Program-made: the position numbers and the translations under genes
Part shown: positions 45,148 to 54,136 of the stretch, in pieces
Position numbering within the stretch: position 1 is the stretch's first letter
Layout: each line of letters begins with the position of its first letter
Notes under the pieces: model-generated
The model's input: the letters and a program-made list of their open reading frames with translations, nothing else
Database searches by the model: none
Told to the model about the DNA's origin: nothing
From: CAYNFQ01 sp964396715
GTDB taxonomy: Bacteria; Patescibacteriota; Microgenomatia; Daviesbacterales; UBA10151
Direction: 5' to 3'
Assembly: GCA_964396715.1 (NCBI GenBank)
Contig: CAYNFQ010000001.1
Span: 137,463 to 201,462, forward strand
Length of the DNA stretch: 64,000 nucleotides

Positions 45148-46341
45148 ATGAAAGTATTAATGCTGACACCATATTTACCTTATCCTCTGCTAACAGGCGG
45201 TCAAACTCGTTCTTACAACCTGATCAAGAGGCTTGCATCATTGGGACATGAAATTACCCTATTCTGTTTAGTAAAGAACAATGGTGAAAGAAAATACGTA
45301 GGGGAGTTGGAAAAATACTGCCGTGAGGTTCAGGTATTTAACAGATCCGAAAAACCGTGGACGCTAAAAAATATCTTCAGGACAGGGTTTTCATTTTATC
45401 CCTTTTTGGTGATCCGTAATTGGGCTAAGGGAGAAAAAAACGCCATCGGGCAGAAACTTGAGGAAGAAAAATTTGACCTGATTCATGCGGAAACTTTTTA
45501 TGTCATGCCCCATATCCCGAAAACCCAAATACCGATACTGTTAGTTGAGCAGACGATTGAATATTTGGTTTACCGGCATTTTGCAGATGAATTCAAAATT
45601 CCCTTTTTAAAACATCTTTTATATTTAGATGTAGCAAAAATGAGATATTGGGAGCTTAAGTATTGGCAAAGGGCAAAAAGAGTGGTGGCTATGTCTGATG
45701 ATGACAGACAATCTATGTTATTTCAATTACCAAATCTTGAGGTAGATATTGTACCCAATGGGGTTGATAGTCAGTTTTTTGGTCAAAAGATAAAAGTAAA
45801 ATCTAAGATACAGACTATTCTATATTTAGGTAACTTTACTTGGTTACAAAATAGAGAGGCAGTTAAAATATTAGTAGAGAAAGTTTGGCCGCTAATTAAA
45901 TCCGAAATACCAAAGTGTAAATTATGGATTATTGGTAAAAATGCCAAAGAAATATTTTCCAATATTAAGTCAAAAGATATTAGGGTAGAAGAAGTTGGGG
46001 ATGTAAGAGAGGTTTATCAGGAGGCTTCTTTATTAGTTGCCCCCATTTATGGCGGAGGCGGAACAAGATATAAAAACTTTGAGGCTTTTGCTTCCGGACT
46101 GCCTGTGGTAACAACCTCTATTGGTATTCGGGGGACTGATGCAAGGGATGGTGTGGAGGTGGTGATCCGCGATGAGCCGGACGAGATTGCGCTTGCAGCA
46201 GTGGAGCTTTTGAAAAATGAAAAACTCTATAGAAAAATTGCCAAAAATGCCCAAAAAATGGTTTCTGTAAAATACGACTGGGACCCTATTGCCAAAAAAT
46301 TAAGTGATATTTATGAGCAGTTAGGTAGGGCAAAAAGATGA
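45148..46341 (+). CDS. GT4 family glycosyltransferase
   Basis: 397 aa. LTPYLPYPLLTGGQTRSYNLIKRLASLGHEITLFCL is the N-terminal acceptor domain; VVAMSDDDRQSML, VDIVPNGVDSQFF, TILYLGNFTWLQNREAVKILV and VAPIYGGGGTRYKNFEAFASGLPVVTTSIGIRG form the donor domain, with GGGTRYK...E as the variant nucleotide-sugar motif. Overlaps the next GT4 by ATGA. Confidence 0.87.
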   Translation: MKVLMLTPYLPYPLLTGGQTRSYNLIKRLASLGHEITLFCLVKNNGERKYVGELEKYCREVQVFNRSEKPWTLKNIFRTGFSFYPFLVIRNWAKGEKNAIGQKLEEEKFDLIHAETFYVMPHIPKTQIPILLVEQTIEYLVYRHFADEFKIPFLKHLLYLDVAKMRYWELKYWQRAKRVVAMSDDDRQSMLFQLPNLEVDIVPNGVDSQFFGQKIKVKSKIQTILYLGNFTWLQNREAVKILVEKVWPLIKSEIPKCKLWIIGKNAKEIFSNIKSKDIRVEEVGDVREVYQEASLLVAPIYGGGGTRYKNFEAFASGLPVVTTSIGIRGTDARDGVEVVIRDEPDEIALAAVELLKNEKLYRKIAKNAQKMVSVKYDWDPIAKKLSDIYEQLGRAKR

Positions 46342-47477
46342 AAAATATAGATAGAAAATTAAAAATAGGGATTGATGCCAGAATGTTTCATGAATCGGGA
46401 ATAGGCAGATACATCAGAAACTTAATTGATCAACTGCAAAAAATAGATTCGAAAAATGAATACGCCATTCTTCTTACCAGAACCGATTACCACAAATTAA
46501 TTTTTCGGAGTAATTTCAAAAAAGTTCTGGCAGATTTTAAGTGGTATAGTTTAAACGAACAATTAAGACTTCATTCACTCTTAAATCTTTTGAATTTGGA
46601 CCTGGTGCATTTTCCTCATTTCAATGTGCCGATTTTTTTTAAAGGGAAATTTGTAGTGACCATTCATGATTTAATTCATCAGCATTTTCAAATGAAAAGG
46701 GCGACAACTCACGGCCCTATTACTTATACAATCAAACAACTGGGATACAAAGCAGTGTTTAAAACCGCTATTACAAGATCTACTAAAATCTTTACCCCTT
46801 CAAATTATGTGAAGGATTTATTAATAAAAGACTGGCAGATAGAAAGTCAAAAAATTAAGGTAACTTTAGAAGGAGTTGATGACAAAATACTAACGATCAT
46901 CAGAAGAATTGCCACAGCAGATATCAGAAAAGTTTTGGATAAATTCAATATCAAACAACCGTATATATTTTATGTGGGTAATGCCCATCCGCATAAGAAT
47001 GTGGAAGGATTGATTAGGGTATTTAGGGAACTGAAAAAAAAATACCAGTACTTGCAGTTGGTTTTATCGGGCAATGATCACTATTTTTGGCAAAGATTAA
47101 GAAGAGAAAACCAGCACAAAGATATTATCTATACAGGGTATATTGCGGATGAGGAACTGGTGGCTTTATACAGACAGGCAGCAGTATTTGTGATGCCGTC
47201 ATTTGAGGAGGGATTTGGGATACCGATTCTGGAGGCCATGGCTGGTAGATGCGCTGTGGTTTCCTCAAATGCCGGCGCGCTCCTGGAAGTTGGAGGAGAC
47301 GGGGCAATTTATTTTGATCCGGCTTCGCCGGAGGATATGGCAGATAAAATAGATCAGGTACTAAATGACAAAAATTTGCAGGTTGAGCTGATAGAAAAAG
47401 GACAAAAAAGAGTAAAGTTATTTAGCTGGAAAAGTTTAGCAGAACAAACCTTGGAGGTCTATAATTCATGCGTGTAG
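46338..47477 (+). CDS. GT4 family glycosyltransferase (mannosyltransferase-like)
   Basis: 379 aa. KIGIDARMFHESGIGRYIRNLIDQL, FVVTIHDLIHQHF, KIFTPSNYVKDLL, YIFYVGNAHPHKNVEGLIRVF and FVMPSFEEGFGIPILEAMAGRCAVVSSNAGALLEVGG are clear GT4 motifs; the GIGRY start is typical of mannosyltransferases WbpY/WbdB. The 3' end overlaps the next gene by 10 nt. Confidence 0.88.
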   Translation: MKNIDRKLKIGIDARMFHESGIGRYIRNLIDQLQKIDSKNEYAILLTRTDYHKLIFRSNFKKVLADFKWYSLNEQLRLHSLLNLLNLDLVHFPHFNVPIFFKGKFVVTIHDLIHQHFQMKRATTHGPITYTIKQLGYKAVFKTAITRSTKIFTPSNYVKDLLIKDWQIESQKIKVTLEGVDDKILTIIRRIATADIRKVLDKFNIKQPYIFYVGNAHPHKNVEGLIRVFRELKKKYQYLQLVLSGNDHYFWQRLRRENQHKDIIYTGYIADEELVALYRQAAVFVMPSFEEGFGIPILEAMAGRCAVVSSNAGALLEVGGDGAIYFDPASPEDMADKIDQVLNDKNLQVELIEKGQKRVKLFSWKSLAEQTLEVYNSCV

Positions 47478-48475
47478 CAATTGTGCATGATGATTTGGTA
47501 CAGTGGGGCGGGGCGGAAAGAGTCCTTTTGGGGCTTTGCGAAATATATCCTGATGCACCAATTTTTACCTCAGTTTTCGATTATTCGAATAATCAGTTGA
47601 GACAGAGATTTGCTAATAAAAAGATCATCACTTCATTCCTACAAAAAATTCCCCAATGGAAGTCTTTATATAAAATATTTCTTCCCTTCTACCCCATTGC
47701 TTTTGAGCAGTTTAATTTTGACGAATATGATTTGGTAATTTCCCATACCACCCGTTTTGCCAAAGGCATTATTACCAAACCGCAAACCCGCCATATTTGC
47801 TACTGTCACACCCCACCCAGATTTTTGTGGCATTTTTCTGGATACGGCAACTATGGTATTTTAGAAATCTTGATGACCAAGTTACGGATTTTTGATCAAG
47901 TTTCAGCAAGGAGAGTTGATCTGTTTTTAGCCGGATCTGAAAATGCAAAAAACAGGATAAAAAAAATTTATGGCAGGGATTCACAGGTAGTGTATCCGTT
48001 TGTTGATTTGGATAGGTTTAAGGATGCAGAGAGTTTTGACGGGGGGTATTTTTTAGTTTTAGCGCGGCCCAATAAATACAAAAGGGTTGATTTGGTGCAA
48101 AAAGCATGTAATGAGTTAAATTTGGAATTGAAAGTAGTCTTTGGGGATTTGGATGAAAAAGCTGTGGTTCAAGTTTTGGCAGGTTGCAGGGCTTTAATAA
48201 TCCCAGGCATAGAGGATTTTGGTCTGGTTTCTTTAGAAGCGCAGGCTTTGGGCAAACCGGTTATCGCATTTTCTGGCGGCGGCGCACTGGAAACAGTTAT
48301 TGATGGTAAAACCGGAGTTTTTTTTGAGAGTCAAACAGTCGACAGTTTAAAAGAAGTTTTAAAAAATTTTGACCCAAGGAAATTTAACTCTTTAATTTGT
48401 AAAGCAAATGCCCAAAAGTTTGGCAAAGAAAATTTTATCAAAAATTTCAAGCAGACAGTTGCCTCTTTGGTGTAA
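47468..48475 (+). CDS. GT4 family glycosyltransferase (WbaZ-like)
   Basis: 335 aa. RVAIVHDDLVQWGGAERVLLGLCEIYPDAPIFTSVFD is the characteristic WbaZ/mannosyltransferase N-terminus, RHICYCHTPPRFLW follows, and the donor site is LIIPGIEDFGLVSLEAQALGKPVIAFSGGGALETV. It is the last gene of this GT run; a 9-bp inverted repeat follows immediately after the stop. Confidence 0.88.
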   Translation: MRVAIVHDDLVQWGGAERVLLGLCEIYPDAPIFTSVFDYSNNQLRQRFANKKIITSFLQKIPQWKSLYKIFLPFYPIAFEQFNFDEYDLVISHTTRFAKGIITKPQTRHICYCHTPPRFLWHFSGYGNYGILEILMTKLRIFDQVSARRVDLFLAGSENAKNRIKKIYGRDSQVVYPFVDLDRFKDAESFDGGYFLVLARPNKYKRVDLVQKACNELNLELKVVFGDLDEKAVVQVLAGCRALIIPGIEDFGLVSLEAQALGKPVIAFSGGGALETVIDGKTGVFFESQTVDSLKEVLKNFDPRKFNSLICKANAQKFGKENFIKNFKQTVASLV

Positions 48476-48476
48476 A

Positions 48477-48501
48477 CTACAACTAGTTAGCATAGTTGTA
48501 G
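48477..48501. repeat. inverted repeat between the GT4 and the phosphoglycosyl transferase
   Basis: Perfect 9-bp stem CTACAACTA / TAGTTGTAG with a 7-nt loop, 1 nt after the GT4 stop and 15 nt before the next ATG. No T-run follows, so it is not a classical terminator; it could be an operator or attenuating RNA hairpin. A weak -10 (TAAACT, 48502-48507) follows. Confidence 0.7.
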
Positions 48502-48516
48502 TAAACTAATAAATCT

Positions 48517-49152
48517 ATGTATGAATTTTTAAAAAGAAGTCTGGATATTTTCGGTGCAATAGCAGGGTTAGTTTTTCTGTCCCCGATATTTCTACTGGTT
48601 GCCCTGGCCATAAAATTTGATTCAAAAGGGCCCATTCTGGCGGATACCCCGATGAGGGTGGGCAGGGGGGGTAAATTATTTAAGATGTATAAGTTCCGTT
48701 CCATGATTGCCAATGCTCATAAAATTTTAAGGACAGACCCCCGTTTTAAAAGTCTTTATGAGGAATATAAACAAAGTAATTACAAGTTGTCAAAAGACCC
48801 CCGGATTACCAGAGTGGGTAAGTTTATCAGGAAATTTTCCCTGGATGAGTTGCCTCAATTTCTGAACGTATTAAAGGGGGAGATGAGCCTGGTAGGGCCC
48901 AGGGCATATTATCCGGATGAGTTGGGAGAGCAGCAGAAAAATTATCCCGAGTCAAAAAAATTCGTCAAAATCATTTTATCCGGCAAGCCCGGTGTGACCG
49001 GACTTTGGCAGGTAACAGGCAGATCTGAAATTGATTTTAAAAAAAGAGTAAAAATGGATGCAATATATGTTAGGAAAAAATCAATACTGTATGATTTTTG
49101 GATACTTTTAAAAACGGCCCCGGCAGTGGTGTCAGGGAAAGGGGCTGTTTGA
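48517..49152 (+). CDS. polyprenyl-phosphate phosphoglycosyl transferase (bacterial sugar transferase)
   Basis: 211 aa, monotopic PGT of the PF02397 family. One N-terminal membrane segment (IFGAIAGLVFLSPIFLLVALAIKF), then KMYKFRSM, FSLDELPQFLNVLKGEMSLVGPRAYYP (catalytic Asp-Glu pair in LDELPQ) and KPGVTGLWQVTGRSEIDFKKRVKMDAIYVRKKSI. It transfers a phospho-sugar from a UDP-sugar to undecaprenyl phosphate, the first step of repeat-unit assembly; UDP-FucNAc-type products from 7.8-11.2 kb are possible substrates (inference). Short soluble PGT length is normal. Confidence 0.9.
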   Translation: MYEFLKRSLDIFGAIAGLVFLSPIFLLVALAIKFDSKGPILADTPMRVGRGGKLFKMYKFRSMIANAHKILRTDPRFKSLYEEYKQSNYKLSKDPRITRVGKFIRKFSLDELPQFLNVLKGEMSLVGPRAYYPDELGEQQKNYPESKKFVKIILSGKPGVTGLWQVTGRSEIDFKKRVKMDAIYVRKKSILYDFWILLKTAPAVVSGKGAV

Positions 49153-49154
49153 GT

Positions 49155-51035
49155 ATGGCGCTTGTTAATTTAAACAAAAGGTTAACCTTTCCTTACAGGG
49201 GGTATCGCAGGAAAAAGGTTGAGGATGGGAGAATTTTGAGAATTTTGGTAATTTTGGCAGTGGCAACGATGATCCCCTCATTTTTAATATTTTCAGGACT
49301 GACAGAAACTGTCACTCAGGGAAAAGCCTTAGCAGCAGCTTATCAAAATCAAAATTTTGATGAGATTAAAAAAAAGGTTTCCGATACTAAAAATTCTTTG
49401 CAAAAGGTGGATCTTTCTTTGAATCTTTTATTTTGGGTCAGGATCATCCCCATACTGGGAGGGTATTATTCCGATCTTAAGGGGTTTTCATCAGCCGGGG
49501 TTGAGGAGCTGATTGCTTTTGAGAAAATTTTAAATAAACTTGAGCCTGTTAAAGAAGAGCTGGGATTCAATAACAGCCCACGGTCCGGCCCGGACAGGAT
49601 GTCGCAGGCGGTCAAGATATTGGAGAAATCACTGTCATATTTGGATGAGGTTTCTCCTAATTTAGAGAAAGCTGCGGGTTTTGTTGAAGGTATAGATACT
49701 GAGAAATATCCGCAAAATTTCAGGCAATTTCAGGTCAGAAAAGTGCTTGCAACAGTCAAGAATTTTATCATTGGTTCATCAGCTGCTGTTTCAGAAGGAA
49801 AGGATGCTTTGATGGTTGCTCCTCAGGCTTTAGGGATGGGAGGGCAAAGAAATTACTTGATGCTTTTCCAAAATGATAAGGAAATCCGCCCCACAGGCGG
49901 ATTTTTAACTGCCTACGCTACCCTGACTATGGATCAGGGACGGATAGATACTACCACCTCTGATGATATCTACAGGCTTGACGAAAAACTTCTGGCAATT
50001 TGCCTTTCCAAGATTTGTCCGCTAACACCTCCTGAGGCGATTGTTAAATATTTACCGGAAGTGGATGGTAAGAGTAGAAAGGCCTGGAGTATGAGGGATT
50101 CCAACATATCACCGGATCTGCCAACTTCCGCCAAAGAGTTTGAAAGAATGTATCAGCTTTTGGGGGAGGGATTGCCATTTGATGGAATAATTTATATTGA
50201 TTCCCAAGTGGTGGAGGAGCTAATTGAAGTGACAGGGCCAATTGATGTGTTGGGTACAACCTATTCCTCCGAGATTGACAAAAGATGTAATTGTCCGAAT
50301 GTGATATATGAGCTGGAATCTTATGCTGAAATTGCTGCCAAAGGAGAGCAGGGCCGGAAAGCCATTCTGGGGGTTTTAATGCAGCAGATTTTGGCCAGAT
50401 CCCTTGGGGCGGATGTTGAAAAAATACCGCAACTTCTGGAAACAGTTACAAGATTGGCAAATCATAAGCACATCATGTTTTATATGCATGATTCGAGCTT
50501 GCAGAATGCATTGTCTAAACTTAATTGGACTGGTGAGATTAAAGAGTTTGATGGGGACTTCCTACATATAAATGACTCAAATTTTGCCGGAGGAAAAACT
50601 AATATTTATATTGAACAAGAAGTTACACAGGAAATCTCTGTGCAAAAAGATGGAACTGTTAAGAAAAAAATTACAATTGAATATAAAAATCCACAAGCAT
50701 TTAATACCTGGCTGAATGGAATAAATCGGGATTATGTCAGATTTTATGTTCCGAAGGGATCCAAGTTATTATCCTCAAAAGGTTCAGAAGTCCCTGTGAC
50801 CGAAGTAGCAGATTTGGATAAAACTGTGTTTGAGGCATTTATACAAGTCAGGCCGCAAAACTTAAGAAAATTAGAGATTGAATATGAGATACCTGATAAA
50901 ATCAGCGGGGAATATAAATTATTAATTCAAAAACAACCCGGAGCCAAAGATTTTCATTACATTATTAAACTCAATAATTCCCAAAAAGCTGATTTTGCAT
51001 TGGATCAGGACAGGGAGTTTAAATTTGACCTCTAA
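49155..51035 (+). CDS. DUF4012-domain membrane-anchored surface protein
   Basis: 626 aa from the ATG 2 nt after the previous stop. One N-terminal TM (ILVILAVATMIPSFLIFSGL) after a basic segment, a helical region to ~220, then the DUF4012 core: RNYLMLFQNDKEIRPTGGFLTAYATLTMDQGRI. DUF4012 proteins are extracytoplasmic and usually sit in exopolysaccharide clusters; molecular role unknown. A 9-bp-stem palindrome followed by five T lies across the codons for EIRPTGGF (49882-49904). Confidence 0.8.
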   Translation: MALVNLNKRLTFPYRGYRRKKVEDGRILRILVILAVATMIPSFLIFSGLTETVTQGKALAAAYQNQNFDEIKKKVSDTKNSLQKVDLSLNLLFWVRIIPILGGYYSDLKGFSSAGVEELIAFEKILNKLEPVKEELGFNNSPRSGPDRMSQAVKILEKSLSYLDEVSPNLEKAAGFVEGIDTEKYPQNFRQFQVRKVLATVKNFIIGSSAAVSEGKDALMVAPQALGMGGQRNYLMLFQNDKEIRPTGGFLTAYATLTMDQGRIDTTTSDDIYRLDEKLLAICLSKICPLTPPEAIVKYLPEVDGKSRKAWSMRDSNISPDLPTSAKEFERMYQLLGEGLPFDGIIYIDSQVVEELIEVTGPIDVLGTTYSSEIDKRCNCPNVIYELESYAEIAAKGEQGRKAILGVLMQQILARSLGADVEKIPQLLETVTRLANHKHIMFYMHDSSLQNALSKLNWTGEIKEFDGDFLHINDSNFAGGKTNIYIEQEVTQEISVQKDGTVKKKITIEYKNPQAFNTWLNGINRDYVRFYVPKGSKLLSSKGSEVPVTEVADLDKTVFEAFIQVRPQNLRKLEIEYEIPDKISGEYKLLIQKQPGAKDFHYIIKLNNSQKADFALDQDREFKFDL

Positions 51036-51053
51036 TCTATTACACTTTTCCCA

Positions 51054-51791
51054 ATGAGAGGATTAAAAGTTGAAGGGATTATTGTAAAGAGAAGAAATTT
51101 GGGGGAGGCGGATCGGATTTTAACTGTTTTTACTCTACGCAAAGGTAAGATTTCTGTTTTGGCAAAAGGGGTCAGAAGAATTACTTCCAGAAGATCCGGG
51201 AATGTGGAACTTTTAAACAGAAGTTTAATGTATCTTCATCAGGGAAAAGGTATGCCGATTTTAACTGAAGCAACCACACTGGATACTTATGCCGAGTTGA
51301 AGATGGATTTAACCTTATCAACCTATGCCTACCATTTGATTGAGTTGGTTGATAAACTGACAGCGGAAAATATACTTTCTTTGAAAGACTATTTTACTCC
51401 GCAAAATCAGGAAAACAGGATTTTGTATGAACATTTGAAGGAAGTTTTAAAAAGATTGGTAAAAAATCCCAGGCAAATTTTCATCAGAGCATTTGAGGCA
51501 AAAATTTTGTCCAATCTAGGCTTCTTAAGTTTTCAACAATCATCAGGCACAAATTTAGGTAAAAATCCGCAGGTGTCCCGCTTCGCCAGCGAAGCGAGGC
51601 GAGCAATACAAATACACCCCAAGGGTGTACATGCGTTGTTGGGGGAACTGGAGATTTTATCCTGGGATGAGATCGAGAAAATGAAGGTTTCCGAAAAAGA
51701 GGCTATGGAACTGGAGAGAATTCTACGTTATCATGTAGAAAGAGTGATAGAAGGATCACTTAAATCAAGACAATTTTTGAAGAAACTATGA
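51054..51791 (+). CDS. recO: DNA repair protein RecO
   Basis: 245 aa. The N-terminal OB-fold starts KVEGIIVKRRNLGEADRILTVFTLRKGKISVLAKGVRRITSRRSGNVELLN, diagnostic of RecO, which loads RecA onto SSB-coated ssDNA. In the C-terminal region after LSNLGFLSF the usual zinc-binding Cys cluster is absent, and a 27-residue stretch (NLGKNPQVSRFASEARRAIQIHPKG) is encoded by two hairpins, an apparent insertion. It overlaps glyS by 4 nt. Confidence 0.85.
   Translation: MRGLKVEGIIVKRRNLGEADRILTVFTLRKGKISVLAKGVRRITSRRSGNVELLNRSLMYLHQGKGMPILTEATTLDTYAELKMDLTLSTYAYHLIELVDKLTAENILSLKDYFTPQNQENRILYEHLKEVLKRLVKNPRQIFIRAFEAKILSNLGFLSFQQSSGTNLGKNPQVSRFASEARRAIQIHPKGVHALLGELEILSWDEIEKMKVSEKEAMELERILRYHVERVIEGSLKSRQFLKKL
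51579..51629. repeat. two adjacent hairpins inside recO
   Basis: CGCTTCG-CCAG-CGAAGCG at 51579-51596 and TACACCC-CAA-GGGTGTA at 51613-51629, both with perfect 7-bp stems. They are translated in frame into the poorly conserved part of RecO. Confidence 0.85.
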
Positions 51792-53155
51792 ATGACTTAA
51801 TGGATAAGATTGTGGCCCTTTGTAAAAGGAGAGGATTTATATATCCCGGGTCTGAAATTTATGGGGGATTAGGTGGTACATGGGATTATGGTCCACTTGG
51901 TGTGGAATTAAAAAATAATATTAAGCGTGAATGGTGGAAAGATATGGTTCAGTTGCGGGAGGATATTGTAGGGGTAGATGCTGCCATTATGATGAATCCC
52001 AAGGCTTGGGAAGCATCGGGTCATGTTGAGGCATTCACAGATCCACTTGTAGAGTGTAAAGTGTGTCATAAAAGATTCCGTAAAGATCAATTCGATGAAT
52101 TTTTAAAAAGTGTGCCTAAAGGAGTGGGAAATGTTGCGCCCAAGAAAGAATTCATTGAGTTGTTCATTTGTAGTACTGGGAAGCATCATGAATTAGAAAA
52201 ACTCACAAAACCCAAACTTTTTAACCTTCTAGTGGAAGCATTTTTAGGAGTAACTGATCCTAAACAGAAAATTTATCTTAGAGGAGAAATAACTAATGGA
52301 GTGCATGTTAATTTTAAAAATGTAATAGATTCAACAAGGGTTAAGATTCCCTTTGGTATTGCTCAAATTGGTAAGGCTTTCAGAAATGAAATTACTCCGG
52401 GAAATTTTACTTTTAGATCACGGGAATTTGAGCAGATGGAGGTGCAGTATTATATTGAACCCAAGGAAATGATGGGTGAAAAGTGGTTTGAATACTGGAG
52501 GAAACAGCGGATGAATTGGTACTTAAGTTTGGGAGTCAAAAAGGAAAATTTGCGTTTTAGAGAGCATGAAGAAAAAGAAAGAGCACACTATGCCAGATCT
52601 GCCACAGATATAGAATATAACTCTCCCTTTGGTTGGTCTGAATTTGAAGGGATACATCATCGAGGAGATTGGGATTTATCACGGCATGAGCAGTACTCTG
52701 GACAATCTATGAAATATCGTGATCCAGATTCAGGTGATGAGTATCTTCCTTGGGTAATAGAAACTTCAGGAGGGGTGGATAGAGCAGCCCTCTTTTTCTT
52801 AATAGATAGTTACCGGGAAGAAGGTGGCAGAACAGTTTTAAAACTTCACCCTAAACTTGCCCCATATAAAGTGGCTGTGTTTCCCCTGCTTGCCAACAAA
52901 CCTGAACTGGTGAAATTGGCCAAATCAATATATCTTGATTTAAAGCAAAGTTTCATGGCAGCGTGGGATGATAGGGGTAATATCGGCAAAAGGTATGCTT
53001 CTCAAGATGAAATTGGCACCCCATTTTGTGTGACAGTTGATTTCCAAAGCCTTGAGGATCAGACGGTGACTGTCAGAAACAGGGATAGTGCAAAGCAAGA
53101 TAGAGTCAAGATAGTTGACTTACAGGCGTATTTGAGTGATAAGATAGAAGGATAG
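51788..53155 (+). CDS. glyS: glycyl-tRNA synthetase (dimeric, class II)
   Basis: 455 aa, the single-chain alpha2 type. RRGFIYPGSEIYGGLGGTWDYGPLGVELKNNI (motif 1 side), CKVCHKRF (zinc-like CxxC), FGIAQIGKAFRNEITPGNFTFRSREFEQMEVQYY (motif 2) and VIETSGGVDRAALFFLID (motif 3) are unmistakable. C-terminal anticodon domain LAPYKVAVFPLLANKPELVKLAKSIY follows. The stretch that is RPETAQGIF in T. thermophilus reads RGEITNGVH here, a clear divergence although the Glu is kept. Starts ATGA-overlapped with recO; 1-nt overlap with the next gene. Confidence 0.95.
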   Translation: MNDLMDKIVALCKRRGFIYPGSEIYGGLGGTWDYGPLGVELKNNIKREWWKDMVQLREDIVGVDAAIMMNPKAWEASGHVEAFTDPLVECKVCHKRFRKDQFDEFLKSVPKGVGNVAPKKEFIELFICSTGKHHELEKLTKPKLFNLLVEAFLGVTDPKQKIYLRGEITNGVHVNFKNVIDSTRVKIPFGIAQIGKAFRNEITPGNFTFRSREFEQMEVQYYIEPKEMMGEKWFEYWRKQRMNWYLSLGVKKENLRFREHEEKERAHYARSATDIEYNSPFGWSEFEGIHHRGDWDLSRHEQYSGQSMKYRDPDSGDEYLPWVIETSGGVDRAALFFLIDSYREEGGRTVLKLHPKLAPYKVAVFPLLANKPELVKLAKSIYLDLKQSFMAAWDDRGNIGKRYASQDEIGTPFCVTVDFQSLEDQTVTVRNRDSAKQDRVKIVDLQAYLSDKIEG

Positions 53156-54075
53156 TGGAAAAACTTAAAGCTTTGCTGACAGTCCACAAAACGACTGTCA
53201 TTTTAGTGACAGTAGTAATTGCTCTTTTATTCGGGGGATTCCAAATTTACCAGAAATTCTTTGTCAGCAATGCTCCGGTTGAAGAAGTTGATTTGCCTTT
53301 TGATGCCGAAGGGCCATATGCGCTGCTATATCCCCGCAAAGACGGTCATGCCTTAATCTTAAACGTCAAAAGGACCAGTTCTTATGAGGCTATTTCTTAT
53401 GAGCTGGCTTATACTTCTAAATCTGGAGAAGTTGCTGTTGAGGGAGGCAGGGTGAGGGAAAATAGGGAAGAGCAGGAAGATTTGGGTAATGGGGATGTAG
53501 TTGATAGGGGAGTGCAAGGGATAATTGAAACCAAAGATAAAAAAGGGGAATATGAGCAGGAAATTTTGTTTGGGACCTGCTCTAAAAATGTCTGTAAGTA
53601 CGATCAGGGAGTGGCAAATGGCACGCTGACTTTGCATATAGTACGTGCCTCCTCCGGAGGCAAAAAAAAGGCATATCGGATGATTACCCAGTGGCATCTT
53701 GAGCAGCCTGATGTGGCCTTGGGCAAGCTAACTTCTTTGGATAACCATTTTACTTACCGGACAGAGGCAAAAAGGGCAGATTTGGCAAATGTTGCTTTTA
53801 CCATTATCAATGATTTAACAGGGGTACCTAAGCTTCCTTCGGGAAAAGAAGTTTTGGGAAAAGTTTATTCCTTGAATGTGCCTATTGCTAAGAATTTAGG
53901 TGAGGGTCAGGTGAGTGTGGAACTGGTGGAGAATCCACCTGCTGATGCCAAAATTTACCGCTTTTACGAATCTACAAACAAGTGGCAGGAGTTGATAACC
54001 AAGATAGATGGATCAAAACTTTCAGCTCAAGCCAATGGAGCTGGAATCTTTGCTGTTTTAACTTCTCAGAAATAA
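53155..54075 (+). CDS. hypothetical membrane-anchored extracytoplasmic protein
   Basis: 306 aa from a GTG whose G is shared with the previous TAG. One TM (TVILVTVVIALLFGGFQIY) near the N-terminus, then an extracytoplasmic part with alternating beta-type stretches and repeated charged loops (GRVRENREEQEDLGNGDVV). C-terminal end YRFYESTNKWQELITKIDGSKLSAQANGAGIFAVL resembles the end of carbohydrate-binding or anti-sigma-type beta domains, but no family was recognised. It is the last gene before the dcw promoter. Confidence 0.6.
   Translation: MEKLKALLTVHKTTVILVTVVIALLFGGFQIYQKFFVSNAPVEEVDLPFDAEGPYALLYPRKDGHALILNVKRTSSYEAISYELAYTSKSGEVAVEGGRVRENREEQEDLGNGDVVDRGVQGIIETKDKKGEYEQEILFGTCSKNVCKYDQGVANGTLTLHIVRASSGGKKKAYRMITQWHLEQPDVALGKLTSLDNHFTYRTEAKRADLANVAFTIINDLTGVPKLPSGKEVLGKVYSLNVPIAKNLGEGQVSVELVENPPADAKIYRFYESTNKWQELITKIDGSKLSAQANGAGIFAVLTSQK
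53177..53200. repeat. inverted repeat in the first codons of the anchored protein
   Basis: TGACAGTC / GACTGTCA, a perfect 8-bp stem with an 8-nt loop, plus a third TGACAG copy 7 nt downstream. In frame, in the region encoding the start of the TM. Confidence 0.75.
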
Positions 54076-54107
54076 GTCTCTGCGCCCGAGAATATAAAAA
54101 TCGGGGC

Positions 54108-54136
54108 TTGACAAGGATATTAAAATGGAGGAAAAT
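54108..54136 (+). promoter_or_regulatory. putative dcw promoter upstream of mraZ
   Basis: TTGACA at 54108-54113, 17-bp spacer, weak -10 GAAAAT at 54131-54136. The MraZ boxes start inside this spacer, so bound MraZ would cover the -10. The 128-nt gap before mraZ holds nothing else apart from a short imperfect stem (CCCGA/TCGGG) at the 54.09 kb side. Confidence 0.5.

Noticed and set aside
49882..49904. Intrinsic terminator (9-bp stem followed by five T)
   Set aside because: It lies within codons for the conserved EIRPTGGF motif of DUF4012, inside an intact long frame; coincidental, though premature attenuation was not excluded.
54080..54106. Terminator after the gene ending at 54075
   Set aside because: The stem (CCCGA/TCGGG) is only 5 bp with an imperfect extension and there is no T-run.
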